Shown piece after piece: positions 22,323-34,192 of a DNA stretch of 64,000 bases. How positions within the stretch are numbered: the first letter of the stretch is position 1; each line of letters begins with the position of its first letter. This DNA is from Salvia splendens (Eukaryota; Streptophyta; Magnoliopsida; Lamiales; Lamiaceae), in the NCBI RefSeq assembly GCF_004379255.2, contig NC_056049.1, positions 3,534,001 to 3,598,000 of the forward strand. Direction: 5' to 3'. The position numbers and the translations under genes are program-made. A model generated the notes under the pieces. The model saw only the letters and a list, made by a program, of their open reading frames with translations. It was not told where the DNA came from and searched no databases.

Positions 22323-24177
22323 CAGTACGTAGAGAAATGACGAGTAGTATAATATGTGAAAAAAGCGAACTGTCCATTTACTCAATTGTTACCTTGTAGT
22401 ATTTGCTATTGGCCTATGACTATGATGAGCTAACCAATTAACGATTTGCTCAAGATTCTAGGTCTCAATGATTGTAAATCATTATCATATTTTGATTTAT
22501 TTATTTCTCTCTCCCTCTCAAAATATTATGGAAAATAAAATACTTCAATAATTAATAAAGCGTATCTCTTCTTGCATTTGTTATCGTACCACATTTCAAA
22601 TAGTTAAGTTCTTAAAAATGTACTAATTTATTATTTATATTTATTATTATTATTATTATATGTGTGTCTGCATATTTAATTATTGCTTAATGATAAATGG
22701 AATTAATCGCCGCGATTTGGCCACGATAAAACATCGATCAACTGTAAATATATTATTCAGATGTGTAATGACGATGAAGATTCCAATTTTAGTGGTTTAA
22801 ATACAGTTATAAAGTCAAGTCGATGTCGGCCAATCGAATTTCCCTTCTTCTTATTCTTCTAAGTACAACAATTACAATAGTATAATCATTAATTATTTGA
22901 TAATGAGATTCTGTTCAAAACGGACATCATAATGTTGGTAATAAAATCAGTAATCCCAAGTACAGAATCACAATTAACGAATTATTTAAATAAACAGCAC
23001 ATAGTAATGATTTAATTACAGAAAATAAACCAGAATCTTGGCTTTTCACAGCATAGAAAAGTTTCATCCAATTGTAGACCACACTGTGGCGCATCGGTTT
23101 GGCATCGGGTTGGCATCGGTGTGGGTGGACTTACTTATCATTTATGATAAAAGTGAAATGTGACGGACAATGGCAAAATGTAACTCTCATTGGTAGTATT
23201 TCATTTAACGATTTTGCCATTTGTAGTAATTTTTCCTTTTCTTTTTCTTTTTGGCTTATGGGAATATAATTGTGATATGACCATGAGAAATTATTTTACT
23301 TGGCATATCTTAAAAAAATTGTGCAAAACTTTGTGTAATTGTATTAAGATTTTTTAAAACTCCATGTCATATAACTTCAATCTCTACAAATTATTGAGAT
23401 GAAGAATAGATTCACAAAAAAAAATTCGAAACATTATTATAGTTTCACTATTTGTCTTCCCCACATGAAGTGAGAGTAGTGGCTATTTCAACACCAAGTG
23501 GGGTTTTTCTACGTTTTCATTAATGCTAGGTCCCTTGTACCTCAATGATTAAATGCTTGATAATCTATGCTTTATTAGGTCATTTTCTTGGCTAAACGAT
23601 AACCAATCAAATCTGTCGTCATTTTAGTGACAATCAAAAATTGATTAATATCATCCTTTCTACAATCAAAGTAGTAGTATATAACTAATATGCTAATGAT
23701 TAAAGTATTTTTGCAAAGTGTGGTATTTATCATTTCTTGAAGGGTTGGTCTTTCATGCATTATAGTACAATTAATGCTTATAATTGATACTTCAACCCAT
23801 AATTAATGTTGTCAATGATGTGAATAAAGGTGCACACATCTTTCTTTTTGAATTATGAGTCCAACAATACATCCTCTTCAGACAATCAATTATTCATAAA
23901 TTTCATGTAAGACTAATAGTTTGCAATTTTACCATGAAAAATCATTTTAGACTTATCCCCCTCTAAGGGGATTTTAGCGATAGATTCTACAGGAACTGGA
24001 CGTCCGGACGATCCTATCTAGGTAAATACGATGCACCGAAGTTTTCTTGTTTCTTGAAACTTAGTAGAAATTTGTGAAGACTCCCTCTGAGTTGTAATCA
24101 CCTCATCAATGTTTTTTTGAATTGTTTATACTTCAAGATGCATATTTTCTAGTTGACATATTATATTCACAAATTAC
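22323..24177. other. Intergenic region
   Basis: AT-rich. It contains a (TTA)n run at about 22639-22661 and a GC-rich imperfect palindrome at about 23082-23132 (CCACACTGTGGCGCATCGG to CATCGGTGTGGGTGG) that looks like a MITE remnant. A short plastid ycf2-like patch lies at about 23968-24030. No gene was recognised. Confidence 0.5.
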
Positions 24178-24179
24178 TA

Positions 24180-24380
24180 CTCCCTCCGTCCCATAATAGA
24201 TGACATATTTGAGAATTGGCACGGAATTTTTAGGAGATATTATTTTGTGTGTTAGGTGGAGAGAGAAAATAATATATTTATATTAATGTGAGAGAGAGTT
24301 TTTCTATAAAAGGAAATATGACATCTTTTATGGGACAAACTAAAAAGGAAAGTATGACATCTATTATGGAACGAAGGGAG
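24180..24380. mobile_element. Stowaway MITE
   Basis: 201 bp with TA duplication, left end CTCCCTCCGTCCCATAATAG, right end CTATTATGGAACGAAGGGAG. The long terminal repeats pair well. Confidence 0.92.
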
Positions 24381-25500
24381 TACTTTTTAATGATAATCAA
24401 TCAAGATCACCTACTGAAAAACTATCACAGATTCAACCAAATCAGTGATAGCCATTGTTGTTATGGAAGAGATATTTTGCTCAAATAGGTAATGACTATT
24501 GAGCTATAGGTAATAAACTTATTAAACAAAATAAAAATGGATGCTTTTCAAATTTGAGGGGCCTTCCATTAGGGCTGGTCTTGATTAGAAATGTGTTCCT
24601 ATCCAATCCAACTCAACTATTGATGGTTGAATTCTCATATATAATTAAAAGGGTGATGCCTTTTACTAGCCTGTTGATGTAACGATTCGAAGCAACTTTA
24701 TAAGATCTCTCTCTCGATACATCTAATAACTTTATAAGTGCAAGTAGGTAGCATTGGCCTCTCAGATGTCATGTTGAACAATAAGCCTTTCCAGATCATT
24801 ATCTATTGCCAATAAGCTTTGCATGACTCTTGTATGAATGGTTGTCTCAATTGTCAATGTAATAATAAGTGTGAGGGTTAGAAGGTTCCATTCAATATAT
24901 ATAGGGGTAGCCTCCAAATTCTTACTCTTCCGCTTTATAATATGGGTAATATTGTCTTATTGTTTGGGCGTTTACCCTAAAATGTCTCGTTGTTCAGTTA
25001 ATTATCATTTATTTAGCTATTGAAATACTGATGTTACAACTGAAATTAATTACATGTTAATTATCCAAAATTACACTTCGATTACTCTATCGACATGTAA
25101 TTTCGACGGTTCCGATGTTCCGCCCACCATGGATTTTTTATGGGACAATTTATTTCAATAAATCAAACAATGAGTACTGAATAGTGAAATATTTCAAGTA
25201 AACACTCGATGAGACAAAATCGACCACTTGCTCTCGTAATATTATCACATCGTTACTAGTATATAAATAGGCTTTACTAAACCAGATGGGCTATCACCCA
25301 TTCACAATTGGGCTTTCATTTCAACACCCATGGAAATTCTAATCCAGTTGTTAAAACCCAAACAAATGTACAAAAAAATTAAACATACAAGTGAAGTGCA
25401 TTTTTTATCCCAAAATAAAGAATTCTAACAATGTCATATCATCCAAAAAAATGAAAAAAAAAAAATCTCAATAAATTATAGTAGTATAGTTGGTTGAGTA
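24381..25500. other. Intergenic stretch
   Basis: No gene, complete repeat or RNA recognised. Confidence 0.5.
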
Positions 25501-25503
25501 TAA

Positions 25504-27337
25504 GAGCATCCACAACCGTGCTCTTGCCAGCGGCACGGTTGTGGGCCCGGGCGGTACTATTCATGTCTGCTCTCTGGCAAGAGCACAACACCCACAACTG
25601 TGCTCTTCCGCAAGGACGAGCACAATTAATATAAAATTCAATTACACAACAACATTTTCATAATACTAAAATTCATTAAAAAAACCACAATAAAAATTAC
25701 AAATTACAAATAAAATAAAAAGACATAATTAAAATCCTAAAAATTAAAAATTACATAATTAAAATACTAAAAATTAAAAATTACATAATTAAACTCCTAA
25801 AAATTAAAAATTACATAATTATTGGCTAATATAACCCGAGGAAGACTACGCATCCGGCGGCACCAACCCCAATTGTTTTTGGAGACCCAATATCATGGAC
25901 TCGTGCGTTTGAAGTTGCGTGGGGGTCATAGTTGACCTATCGGCCATATTGAGTTGGGCCAAAAGGGCCCACAACGAGTTGTTCGGGGGTGGAGGTGGAA
26001 CATAGGGTGCGGGTTCGGGAGCAGGGGCAGATGGAGTCGCGGCGCGACGTCGTTCGGCCGCCGCCTTCTTCCTACCTTGCGGTCGGCGTCGGGAACCGCT
26101 TGGTCCGGCATCGGGGCTACCCAAGTTAGCTCCGGCGAGTTGGCTAGCCACTTCTTCCGAGCCGGAGTCGGATAGTGCTACCGACCGTGAGCGTTTGGAG
26201 GAGCCGCTAGAGGAGGATGTTATGCCTCCCTTATACTTCGGGTGCGTCCGCGTCTCCTGCCAAACGTTAAGATATTTGAACGACTTACCGTTCATGGATT
26301 GGTAGGTGCTCAGCGAGGCGGTGATGATGTCGACCTCGCTTTGGCCGCTCCCGGCATTCCGGGACTCTTGGATGAAATAGCCGTTGAACTTGCCAATTTC
26401 TTCGTTGGCTCGGCCGATGCAGTTGCGCACCATACTCTCGTTGCGCTCGATCGTTCCCGGCGGCCGGTGTGCATTGTACCGGCTAGAGACGCGCCACCAA
26501 AAGTGATCGCCGGATTGGTTCGTTCCAACCACCGCATCTTCGGAGATTTCCAAGTACGCCTTGAACAATCTTTCCATCTCCGCCGGTGAGTACGGTGTGC
26601 GGACACCGGCGCGAGATGGAGGATTCGGCATTTGGGAAGGGGCGCGAGGCCTAGGCTCCGGTGTCCACCCGTAGCGCCCATCGGAGGCACCTTGATCGTC
26701 GATTGGGTATGGCCGGTAGCCACTCGAAACGCCCGAATCTTGGGTGAGAGGAGGGGCCGAATATTCCGTTTCCGGACTAGGAAACGGTTGCGAACCGAAC
26801 CATTCGGGGTTCCAACCGTGAGAGCCGCTTGGGTTGTCGTCGTTACCGGACATAGTGGTGTTGTAGGGTGTGAGAGGAAGATGAAAATGGATATGAGAGA
26901 TTGAAGATGAGAATGGAGATGAGAGAATGATGATGAGAATTGTGTAGTGAAAGTGTGAATTTTTGGGAGTGAAATTGAGGGTATTTATAGATGAAAGTGT
27001 GTATTTTTGGGGTAAAAAAAATAAAAAAAAAATTAAAAAGTGGGGAAAAACGGTTATAAACGGATATAATTTTTTGGGGAAGTGAAATTTTTTTTTTTTA
27101 TTTTTTATCGGTTTTTTTAATAAAAACCGATTTTTTTAAAAAAAAATAAAAAATTGTTTGAAACCAACGGCTATGCCGTTGGCGAATGGGAGAGTGACAC
27201 GTGTGCGTCCGCTGGCACGGACGTGCTCGATACATCGAGCAGCGCCGTGCCAGCGGCGCGGTTGCAGCGGCGGCGGTTCTTCGCCTTGCCGCTGGCACGG
27301 ACGGCGGTGGCGCCAACCGCCACCGCTGCGGATGCTC
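25504..27337 (-). mobile_element. PIF/Harbinger element carrying only Myb-like ORF1
   Basis: 1,834 bp with TAA duplications at 25501-25503 and 27338-27340. Terminal repeats are GAGCATCCACAACCGTGCTC at the left and, inverted, GAGCATCCGCAGCGGTGG at the right. A triplicated CCTAAAAATTAAAAATTACATAATT-type unit lies at about 25735-25820. Only the Myb-like ORF is present and transposase is absent, so mobility would need transposase in trans. Confidence 0.92.
25846..26853 (-). CDS. Harbinger ORF1: Myb/SANT-like and NAM-associated-like protein
   Basis: 335-residue intact ORF. A low-complexity N-terminus (residues 1-85) leads into a SANT/trihelix-like region (about 88-165: RTPYSPAEMERLFKAYLEIS, HFWWRVSSRYNAHRP, RNESMVRNCIGRANEEIGKF). 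This is followed by the block typical of plant Harbinger ORF1 proteins, FKYLNVWQETRTHPKY. A basic SSKRSRS and a GRKKAAAERRR patch look like nuclear localisation signals, and a proline-rich stretch and leucine-rich C-terminus end the protein. In studied Harbinger and PIF/Pong systems ORF1 binds element DNA and helps bring in the transposase. Similar host-annotated proteins are often labelled glutathione S-transferase T3-like by mistake. Confidence 0.88.
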   Translation of the reverse strand: MSGNDDNPSGSHGWNPEWFGSQPFPSPETEYSAPPLTQDSGVSSGYRPYPIDDQGASDGRYGWTPEPRPRAPSQMPNPPSRAGVRTPYSPAEMERLFKAYLEISEDAVVGTNQSGDHFWWRVSSRYNAHRPPGTIERNESMVRNCIGRANEEIGKFNGYFIQESRNAGSGQSEVDIITASLSTYQSMNGKSFKYLNVWQETRTHPKYKGGITSSSSGSSKRSRSVALSDSGSEEVASQLAGANLGSPDAGPSGSRRRPQGRKKAAAERRRAATPSAPAPEPAPYVPPPPPNNSLWALLAQLNMADRSTMTPTQLQTHESMILGLQKQLGLVPPDA

Positions 27338-27420
27338 TAAGAAATTGGTGCACAAGAAACAACATGGAATGATGATGATTCAACCAAACATTCTACATTG
27401 GATGCTTGTAAATCAAGGAC

Positions 27421-27423
27421 AGT

Positions 27424-27465
<42 letters not shown>
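27421..27465. repeat. (CT)n(CA)n compound microsatellite
   Basis: A TCTCTCTCTC run passes directly into about 17 CA units. Confidence 0.95.
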
Positions 27466-27466
<1 letters not shown>

Positions 27467-27615
27467 CATATATGAACATTCTATAATTTCATTATGGGAA
27501 AATTGAGGTAAAAGGGACCCATTTATCATGCAAAATAGTCAAGGACAAAATGACTCAGCTCTAACAAGTAAAGAGCAAAGTATGTATAGTGTCATCTAAG
27601 TAAATATGATCAAAC

Positions 27616-28877
27616 TTATAAGTCTTGTGCCTCAGCACCATTTTCTTGCTCTCCAACTTGGCTTCCGGCCAAGCCGCGCCTCGGCCACTCAATATGCCCC
27701 CTTCATAGCTCGAACAATGTGCGGATTCCTCCTAGCCGAACACCCATTGTTCACCATTAATGTTTGACTAGTGTTTGAGCCTTTATTCATCGATCCCTCA
27801 CCATGACCGCCACTCCTCGTTCGAGCTTCACTTTTTCGCGCATCGTTTGATTCAGGAAACGCGTGCTTGCAACCCTTAGTCATAACAAGGCCAAAAACCT
27901 CCCTTAGAATTTCTATATTTGAGTCTCTGAGCTTGTTAAGAATGATTTGAGCTCAGCTATGAGGCCATCAACCTCGGCATACTTATCCTCTAGTATAAAG
28001 TTCGCCTCGGCTAACTTCATCTGCGCCCTCTCCTCCCTCCAAACCTCAGCCATTTGCCTCATTCTCCTCTCCTTTTCAACTTCCAATCTAACCCTTTGTT
28101 GTTGTTCCCTCAATGCCAATGTTTCGGCCCTTCTTGCCTCGATCTCTCTAGCTAGGCCATAGCACGCGCCCTCTAACTCCTCTCGCGCCTTCCTCTCCCT
28201 CTGGAGATTCCGGAGGAGCTTCATTGCTGATAACTTCATCTTCTTTATATCTTTACAGATCCTCCTCTCGGCTGTAACACCATCAGCCATGTTCTCGATC
28301 GCTTCCACCTTCCTCATTCGGTGTTTCTTCCTCGTTTCGACTTCATTTACATGTTTTCGAGATTTAAAATAGTCACAGGAATCCCATTTCGTAGCTCCTT
28401 CCAAATTGTGAGCCGGAAACGATGATCGAAGCTGAAATTGAACAGTAAAAACCATTGAATCACAAACTTGACAGAAAAAAATGCAACCACAACATCAAAT
28501 TTGATCAATTTAATATGGAAGAACAAACAAAGCGATCATTCAAAGCTTACTACTAAAGGCAGAACCTAGACCGACTTTTACACACTATTTCCTCCCAAAT
28601 TCCATCAATCATTAATAAGAATTGTGTCAAAATTTCCAATTCGTTTGAAAGTTGAAACTCAATTTGGAAATAGAAAAGGGGAAAAGCAATCAATTCGAAG
28701 TAATGGTGAAACAGAGCAATGGAAATACAGAGGATCAATCACCTGAAAACAGAGGCGATCAAATGAGGCGATTCTGCCGACATTAGTGGAGCGCCACAGC
28801 GAGGCGGCGAGGTTTCTGGCGGAAACTGATCTCTTTCGAGGCAGGGGAGGAGTGGCGGCGGGGCTTCTATAGGGAAG
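27616..28877 (-). pseudogene. Coiled-coil (USO1/golgin-like, NPHI..MKG family) gene, split and frameshifted
   Basis: Two exons remain here: 28877-28743 and 28431 to a final TAA at 27618-27616. The first ATG and second codon lie beyond the retrotransposon at 36109-36102. Without the insertion, the phase runs straight from that ATG into the first exon here, which contains RKRSVSARNLAASLWRS, a block typical of this plant family. The second exon is a long coiled coil (RICKDIKKMKLSAMKLLRNL to VEKERRMRQMAEVWREERAQ and YAEVDGLIAELKSFL). Two one-base frameshifts follow, near 27920-27935 and near 27690-27700 (in the NPHIVRAMKG block, after which IEWPRR reappears in another frame). The gene is dead or dying; its relatives' functions are poorly known. 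Confidence 0.8.
28873..28877. repeat. Target-site duplication of the LTR retrotransposon, left copy
   Basis: GGAAG here pairs with GGAAC at 36102-36106, four of five bases. The host reading frame shows that C is ancestral. Confidence 0.75.
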
Positions 28878-29507
28878 TGATGGTTGGGCGAATTTTTGAT
28901 GGTAATAAATGCAGGTAAAAAATATAGATCACGACACAAGGAATTACGTGGTTCGATTTACTGAGGTAAATCTACGTCCACGGGAAGAAAGGAGGGCAAG
29001 ATTGTATTGCTTGATCTGGTTTACAGCTTACAAATACAGACTTGCTATATGATATTTGATGTCTAGAGAGCTTTTTTTCCTCCTAGTCTATCTGATCTAA
29101 GTTCTATTTATACATTGAACTAAGATCGTGGCTTGCATCATCACTAACTAGGTCGTGGATGTCGTGGAGGTCATGAGATCCTGCATGGGTCCACTATCTC
29201 TTTGTTTGGTCCGCTATCCTGCATGAGATCCTGCATGAGTTGACACCACTAAATAGATCGTGTAGTGGAGGTCGTGGAGGTTCTGCATGAGTCCACTATC
29301 TCCCAGTTCGGTCGAATACTGAGACCGAACTGCTGAACTATTGCCGAGCAGCTTTTGCCGATCTGAGAGTAGAGCTTGATTGGTCGGCTTTTACCGAGCT
29401 GTAGGCTGGGGCCGAACTCTTTGGTAATGCCGAACTGATACTCTTCCTTGGGCTTTGGGCTGATGGGCCGTCACTGCTATTGGGCTTGTTTAGTACGTAC
29501 CCCATCA
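28878..29507 (-). repeat. 3' LTR
   Basis: 630 bp, TG..CA ended, identical by eye to the copy at 35472-36101. Confidence 0.95.
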
Positions 29508-29519
29508 CTACCCCCCCGA
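29508..29519 (-). other. Polypurine tract
   Basis: On the minus strand the run GGGGGGGTAG directly precedes the 3' LTR, the position of a plus-strand priming site. Confidence 0.75.
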
Positions 29520-29699
29520 AAAGCGAAGTGAATCACTTCGGCGAAGCGAGTCACTTCGGCATTCTGGATAAAGGTACTGGGGAGGCTGACGTCAGGGGAC
29601 GTGCCTTGCGCGTGACTGCATTAAATGCGACAGTAAAATCCGGCCGTTGAATCCTGAAAAGGTGGGATTCGAAACGGTGCGATGATTTTGAAATCTTCT

Positions 29700-29712
29700 C
29701 CGAATCTGATAA
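29700..29712 (+). promoter_or_regulatory. Candidate TATA region of the antisense gene
   Basis: GATAAATA about 135 bp upstream of the ATG at 29845, between the LTR and the gene. Position and A/T content are the only support. Confidence 0.3.
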
Positions 29713-29844
29713 ATACGTCCTTTCTTCATCATTTGAACACTTTTGCTATTGCTTCTTCTGCATTCTCTCTCTTTTGCGTAAAAATTTCCTTCCGCTTTCA
29801 AGAATTTCTTCAGAATTTCTTCAGACTTTCAAAGAGTAAGAACC

Positions 29845-32730
29845 ATGTCTTCTTCTTCTTCTTCTGAGTCAGGTAGCGGTAGGAAAGGGGGTAAGGGGTC
29901 TTCTAGCCGGAAAGAATCCGGGGAGAAGACCGTAGAGTATTTTCACAGCATCTTGAGTAAGGATACTGTGATATCCCTACACGAAAAATATTTTTTTCCT
30001 GGGGGGAAGGTTGCGATTCCCGACGACCTTCATAGGGCTGACTCGCCGCCGGAGGGTTACGCCACCGTTTACGAAGCCTGCTTAGAATGCGGGCTTCGTT
30101 TCCCTCTTCCCCCACCTTTTGTAGAGCTTCTTGATTTTTTCCAACTCCCTTTAGGTCAGGTGACTCCGAATTCTTGGAGGCACTTATCGGCCTTTGCTGC
30201 CGAACTGCGTAGGCTAGATAAGGATCTGTCTCTGAGGGCAATCCTTAATTTCTTCCAGTTTAAGAGGAAGGGATCTTGGTTTTACTTGATCCCTTTACAG
30301 CCCTTTAGAGCCTTTTGTAAAACCAAATGGCCGAAATGGCAAAATCGTTTCTTTTTTTATAATAGGACTTCGGCTTCGGACTTTTCCTGGAGAGGGCCGA
30401 AGTCCGTTATTCCTCATCCTCGGGTAGAACCGTTGGACGAGCTCGAGGGCGAGCTCAATAAGATTCCTATGATTAGGAAGCAGTACCTGGAGTCTGAGCT
30501 CGTCAAGGGCGACTTCGTGTTCGACTCATCGTCTTCGGACGAAGAGACCGAGGGTGAGGAATTCTTTTTTGTGCCTTACTGCTTTTGTGGCGAAAACTAA
30601 CCTTGCTTTCTTGCTTTTTGGCAGTGAACTTGCTAAATAAGATTAGCCGCAAATCCTCCGAGCTTAAGGAGCCGGAGAAACAGAAGGCTACCAGCTCGGC
30701 GCCTGATGCCGAGAAGAATCCGAAGAGGCAGAAGACCTCTTCTTCGGATCCAAAAAAGCCGGAGTCCACTTCGGCAAAGGGGAAGGGGAAGACCCAGAAG
30801 CCCCCAAGAGCGCCGGAGAGAGACATCGTCTTGGCGCCCCCTTCGGAGTATGTCTGTGAGCCTTTTGCATGGCCAACGGACTTTGCCGAGGTAACTTCTC
30901 TTCTTGATTCTTTGGCTTTGCTTCTTTCCTATGTTTTTTTTGGTGGCCCCTCTGTTGACTCTTTCCTTTTTCCATTTTCAGAGGAATAGCATGCTCAGCA
31001 AGCTCGTCGCAGTCGAACTCTCTAAAGCGTCCAGCGACTATGCTGAGATGCAGAGGAAGTTGGCGGCTGCTCGTCACCAGGCCGAACAGGCTAAGGCAGA
31101 CTTTGAGAAGGCCAGAGCTGCTAGGATCTCGGCCCAGGATGAAGCCCAGTTTGCCAAAAACCAGCTCATCATCCAGCGAGAGCAGACGAAACGGAGGGAT
31201 GCTGCCGCCGTGGTTGCCCAAGGGGAGGTTCTCCGTGCTTTCGCGGAGAAACTCTTTCTGAGCAATCAATTTTCGGCCTTTGTCGGTGATCTGCTGAAAC
31301 TGATGACCGATAATGCCGAGCAGGGGCCCGAAGTCGTCCTGCCGCTGTACGGCCGAGAGATAGCAGCTCGTCTCCAGAGTCTGCCGCTCCTTGAGGAGCT
31401 TGCTTCGTCCTCGGTCCTGCTTTCTGCTGACCGAGTTCGTAGTTGCCGAGCTGACCGGGACGAGAATATGGAGGCTATCTTTGCCTCCTTAGGGCCAGTT
31501 TCACCCGCTCCAATTTTCCACGGAGAGGGTGAGACCGAGCAGCTTGATCAGCAGACCGGAGACAGGCAGGCCGAGCAAGAGGTGCTGCAGATCGGTGATG
31601 GGGGCACCGAGCAGGCTGGGGGGAGCAGGGAGGCCGAGGCTGAAGCTGAGGCAGACAAGGAGAAGGAAGCTGAACCTCACCGAGGAGCCGGAGACGAAGC
31701 TTGCGGAGTATGATTTCGTCTCCCTTCTCTTAGTTTAGTTTCTTCCTTGTTGTAAAATGGCCTTGAAGCCCTCCTTGTGTAAAAAAATTTTTTCTTATGA
31801 ATGAAAAAATTCTTCTTTCTACACTTGTGTCTTCGTATAGCTTTTCGTACTCTCTTTTACTCCTGTTGTGGTTTACTACCTGCTCAGTAAACTGAAATGC
31901 CGAACTGACATAGCTGCTTTGTATTCTTAACTCTTAAGGAGCTGGAGGTACTTCACTGGAAGCGGCTGTACTCTTCCGCTTTAGACGAAGCTGAGAAAAA
32001 AGCCATAGCTGACCAGATGAAGAATGACGAACTCTTGGCTTGTTTAGTGAAGCTGGAGGCCGACAATAAGGACTTAGAGTCCGAAAAGAAAGATCTGGAG
32101 GCCGAGCTGAATAATGCCGTCGCTGAGAGGACTGCGTATGAGGATTTCATCTGCAGGCGCGGGGGAATGACCATCTCTGAAGTTCAGGAACGAGTTGACG
32201 AACTGTGGGAGGAATATCATGTACTCCGGAGGAACAATGCGCTGGAGAGCTCGGCTTGCCAACAAGTCGTGAAATCATTGCGGCGCTGGGCTTCTCGGTA
32301 CGACATCATTCTTTCCCGGCGTCCCTCAATCGAGAGATTCCTTAGGCATTTCCCGCCAACAGATGCTCGCACTCCAGCTCAAACCTCTGATTCACTTGCT
32401 CAAAATCCTACTCCAAATCAGCAACGAACTCAGGAGCAACCGGAAACGTCAAGACGAGACCGGACTCAGGAGCAACCGGAAACGTCAAGACAAGGACGGA
32501 CTGAAGTTCGTAGAGGAGCGGTGATTATGAGTGAGCAAGATCAACAAATGATTCGTGAAGAGGCTCTTCGCCGCCGAGGTGCTAGAGCTTCCCGGGCTCA
32601 GGGAAGAGGCGGTAGGTCGATTAGAGCATCTCGTCGACCTGCTTATTCTTCAGCTGCCCGGAATGCCCGAACTCGGCTTCACGAGGATTTTGTGAATAGA
32701 TGGCTCAACTTTAGCAACCATGGACAGTAG
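29845..32730 (+). CDS. Retrotransposon antisense gene, four exons, gypsy-type-transposon domain plus coiled coil
   Basis: Runs opposite to gag and integrase. Exons 29845-30553, 30625-30890, 30982-31707 and 31939-32730 join with matching phases (1, 0, 0) and GT-AG borders into 830 codons plus stop, with no internal stop. N-terminal part (about residues 40-180) resembles the Pfam family called putative gypsy type transposon (PF04195): GYATVYEACLECGLRFPLPP, FFQLPLGQVTPNSWRHL, FFQFKRKGSWFYL. Exon 2 is Lys/Ser/Pro-rich. Exons 3 and 4 are coiled coil (QRKLAAARHQAEQAKADFEK; KDLESEKKDLEAELNNA), ending in a basic Arg-rich tail with RRRGARASRAQGRGGRS. An AATAAA lies at 32797-32802. Comparable antisense ORFs are known in Tat elements; their role is unknown. 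Splicing here is inferred. Confidence 0.8.
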
Positions 32731-32864
32731 AATAGTCCTTTGTAATGGCGTAACGCCTTCTCGTAGGGCAGCAGAATTATATGCCGAACAAGTTTTAATA
32801 AATGAAATCTTCATTTCGCTTCTATCACTGCGTATTTACAGCTCAGCGAAAAAATTTCATCGTG

Positions 32865-33100
32865 CTCGTCCTCGGTCTTATGAAGTAAACTTCTTTGACC
32901 GGACTCGTCCTCGGTCTTATGAAGTAAGCTTCTTTGACCGGACTCGTCTTTGGTCTTATGAAGTAAACTTCTTTGACCGGACTTGGTCCTCGGTCTTATG
33001 AAATAAACTTCTTTGACCGGACTCGTCTTTGGTCTTATGAAGTAAACTTCTTTGACCGGACTCGTCTTTGGTTTTATGAAGTAAATTTCTTTGACCGGAC
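32865..33100 (+). repeat. 39-bp tandem repeat, about six copies
   Basis: The unit CTCGTCCTCGGTCTTATGAA plus GTAAACTTCTTTGACCGGA repeats six times with few changes (CTCGTCTTTGG variants). It lies between the 3' ends of the antisense gene and integrase. Confidence 0.92.
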
Positions 33101-33106
33101 TAAGCT

Positions 33107-33235
33107 TGTGTCCTAATTTGGCGAGTTTTATCGCTCGGATCGGACTTTCCCTTGTCCTAATTTGGGGATCGGACTTTCCCTTGTCCTAATTCGGCGAGTT
33201 TTATCGCGTGGATCGGACTTTCCCTTTGTTGCAGT
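33107..33235 (+). repeat. Second tandem repeat zone of the retrotransposon
   Basis: GTCCTAATTTGGCGAGTTTT with GATCGGACTTTCCCTTG recurs three times, the middle copy being shortened. Confidence 0.8.
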
Positions 33236-33510
33236 TCGTTTCAGACGAACTGCTTGTTTCTTAAGCTGAATTGTGGTCTTGTATCCTCCTTAGAAGCTTG
33301 GACTCACAATCGTTGGCTTATATATGTTCTAAAAAGGGGATCAGCCTTCGAAGAACGAGATACCTCAGTAACATTTGTAAGAGACGACACGCACATAGAC
33401 AGACAAAACGCACATAGACAAATAAAAAGGACGAACAAGAAGTAAAAAACAAAGAAAGCACATACCCCTAGGACCGAACTAGACACAAGACTGACTGACC
33501 GGACTGTCTC

Positions 33511-34099
33511 TTACAAATGGAACTTCTTGAGGTTGGAAATGTGCCATGTTCGGGGTACTTGTTCTCCTGACATGTGAGTCAATTTATAAGACCCTTTGCC
33601 GAGGACTTCTGACACCCGATATGGACCTTCCCATGTGGGTTCGAGTTTGCCCAGCTTTTCTGCTCGGCTTACTTCGTTGTTTCTCAAGACGAGATCTCCC
33701 ACTTGAAATTGCAGCTTTTTCACCCTTTGGTTATAATACCGGGCTACTTGCTCCTTGTACTTGGCTGCTTTTATGCAGGCCAATTCTCTTCTTTCTTCGG
33801 CCAGATCTAGTTCGGCTCTCAGTCCGTCATCATTCATTTCTGAGGAGAAATTTAGAGTTCGGGGACTGGGTACGCCGATCTCAACCGGAATCACGGCTTC
33901 AGTGCCGTACACCAGACTGTACGGAGTTTCACCGTTGGAGGTTTTGGGTGTAGTTCGGTAGGACCATAGGACTTGAGGGAGATTTTCTACCCATTGTCCT
34001 TTGGCTTGTTCTAACCGAGCTTTTAACCCTTTCACCAAGATACGGTTTGTTACCTCCGTTTGTCCGTTTGCTTGTGGGTGGGAGACCGAAGTGAATAAG
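33511..34099 (-). pseudogene. Integrase C-terminal fragment of the retrotransposon
   Basis: Starts inside the integrase core at HPQANGQTEVTNR and continues through LPQVLWSYRTTPKTSNGETP, VYGTEAVIPVE and the C-terminal WEGPYRV..VLGKGSYKL block to a normal stop. The zinc finger and the first catalytic Asp residues are deleted, so no integrase can be made. The upstream junction joins it to RNase H sequence. Confidence 0.9.
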
Positions 34100-34192
34100 T
34101 TACCTCGTGTCCGTCGGGAGCGATAAGTAGAATACCAGCTCCACTTCCCGTCTTATTCGAAGCTCCATCTACGAATCCACTCCAGCAGTCCG
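34088..34192 (-). pseudogene. RNase H fragment between two deletions
   Basis: About 33 residues, WSGFVDGASNKTGSGAG to GHEVTYSLR, match the start of the additional RNase H domain of Tat-type elements. The sequence TTCACTTCGG is shared by the end of this fragment and the beginning of the integrase piece, which suggests deletion through microhomology. Confidence 0.75.
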
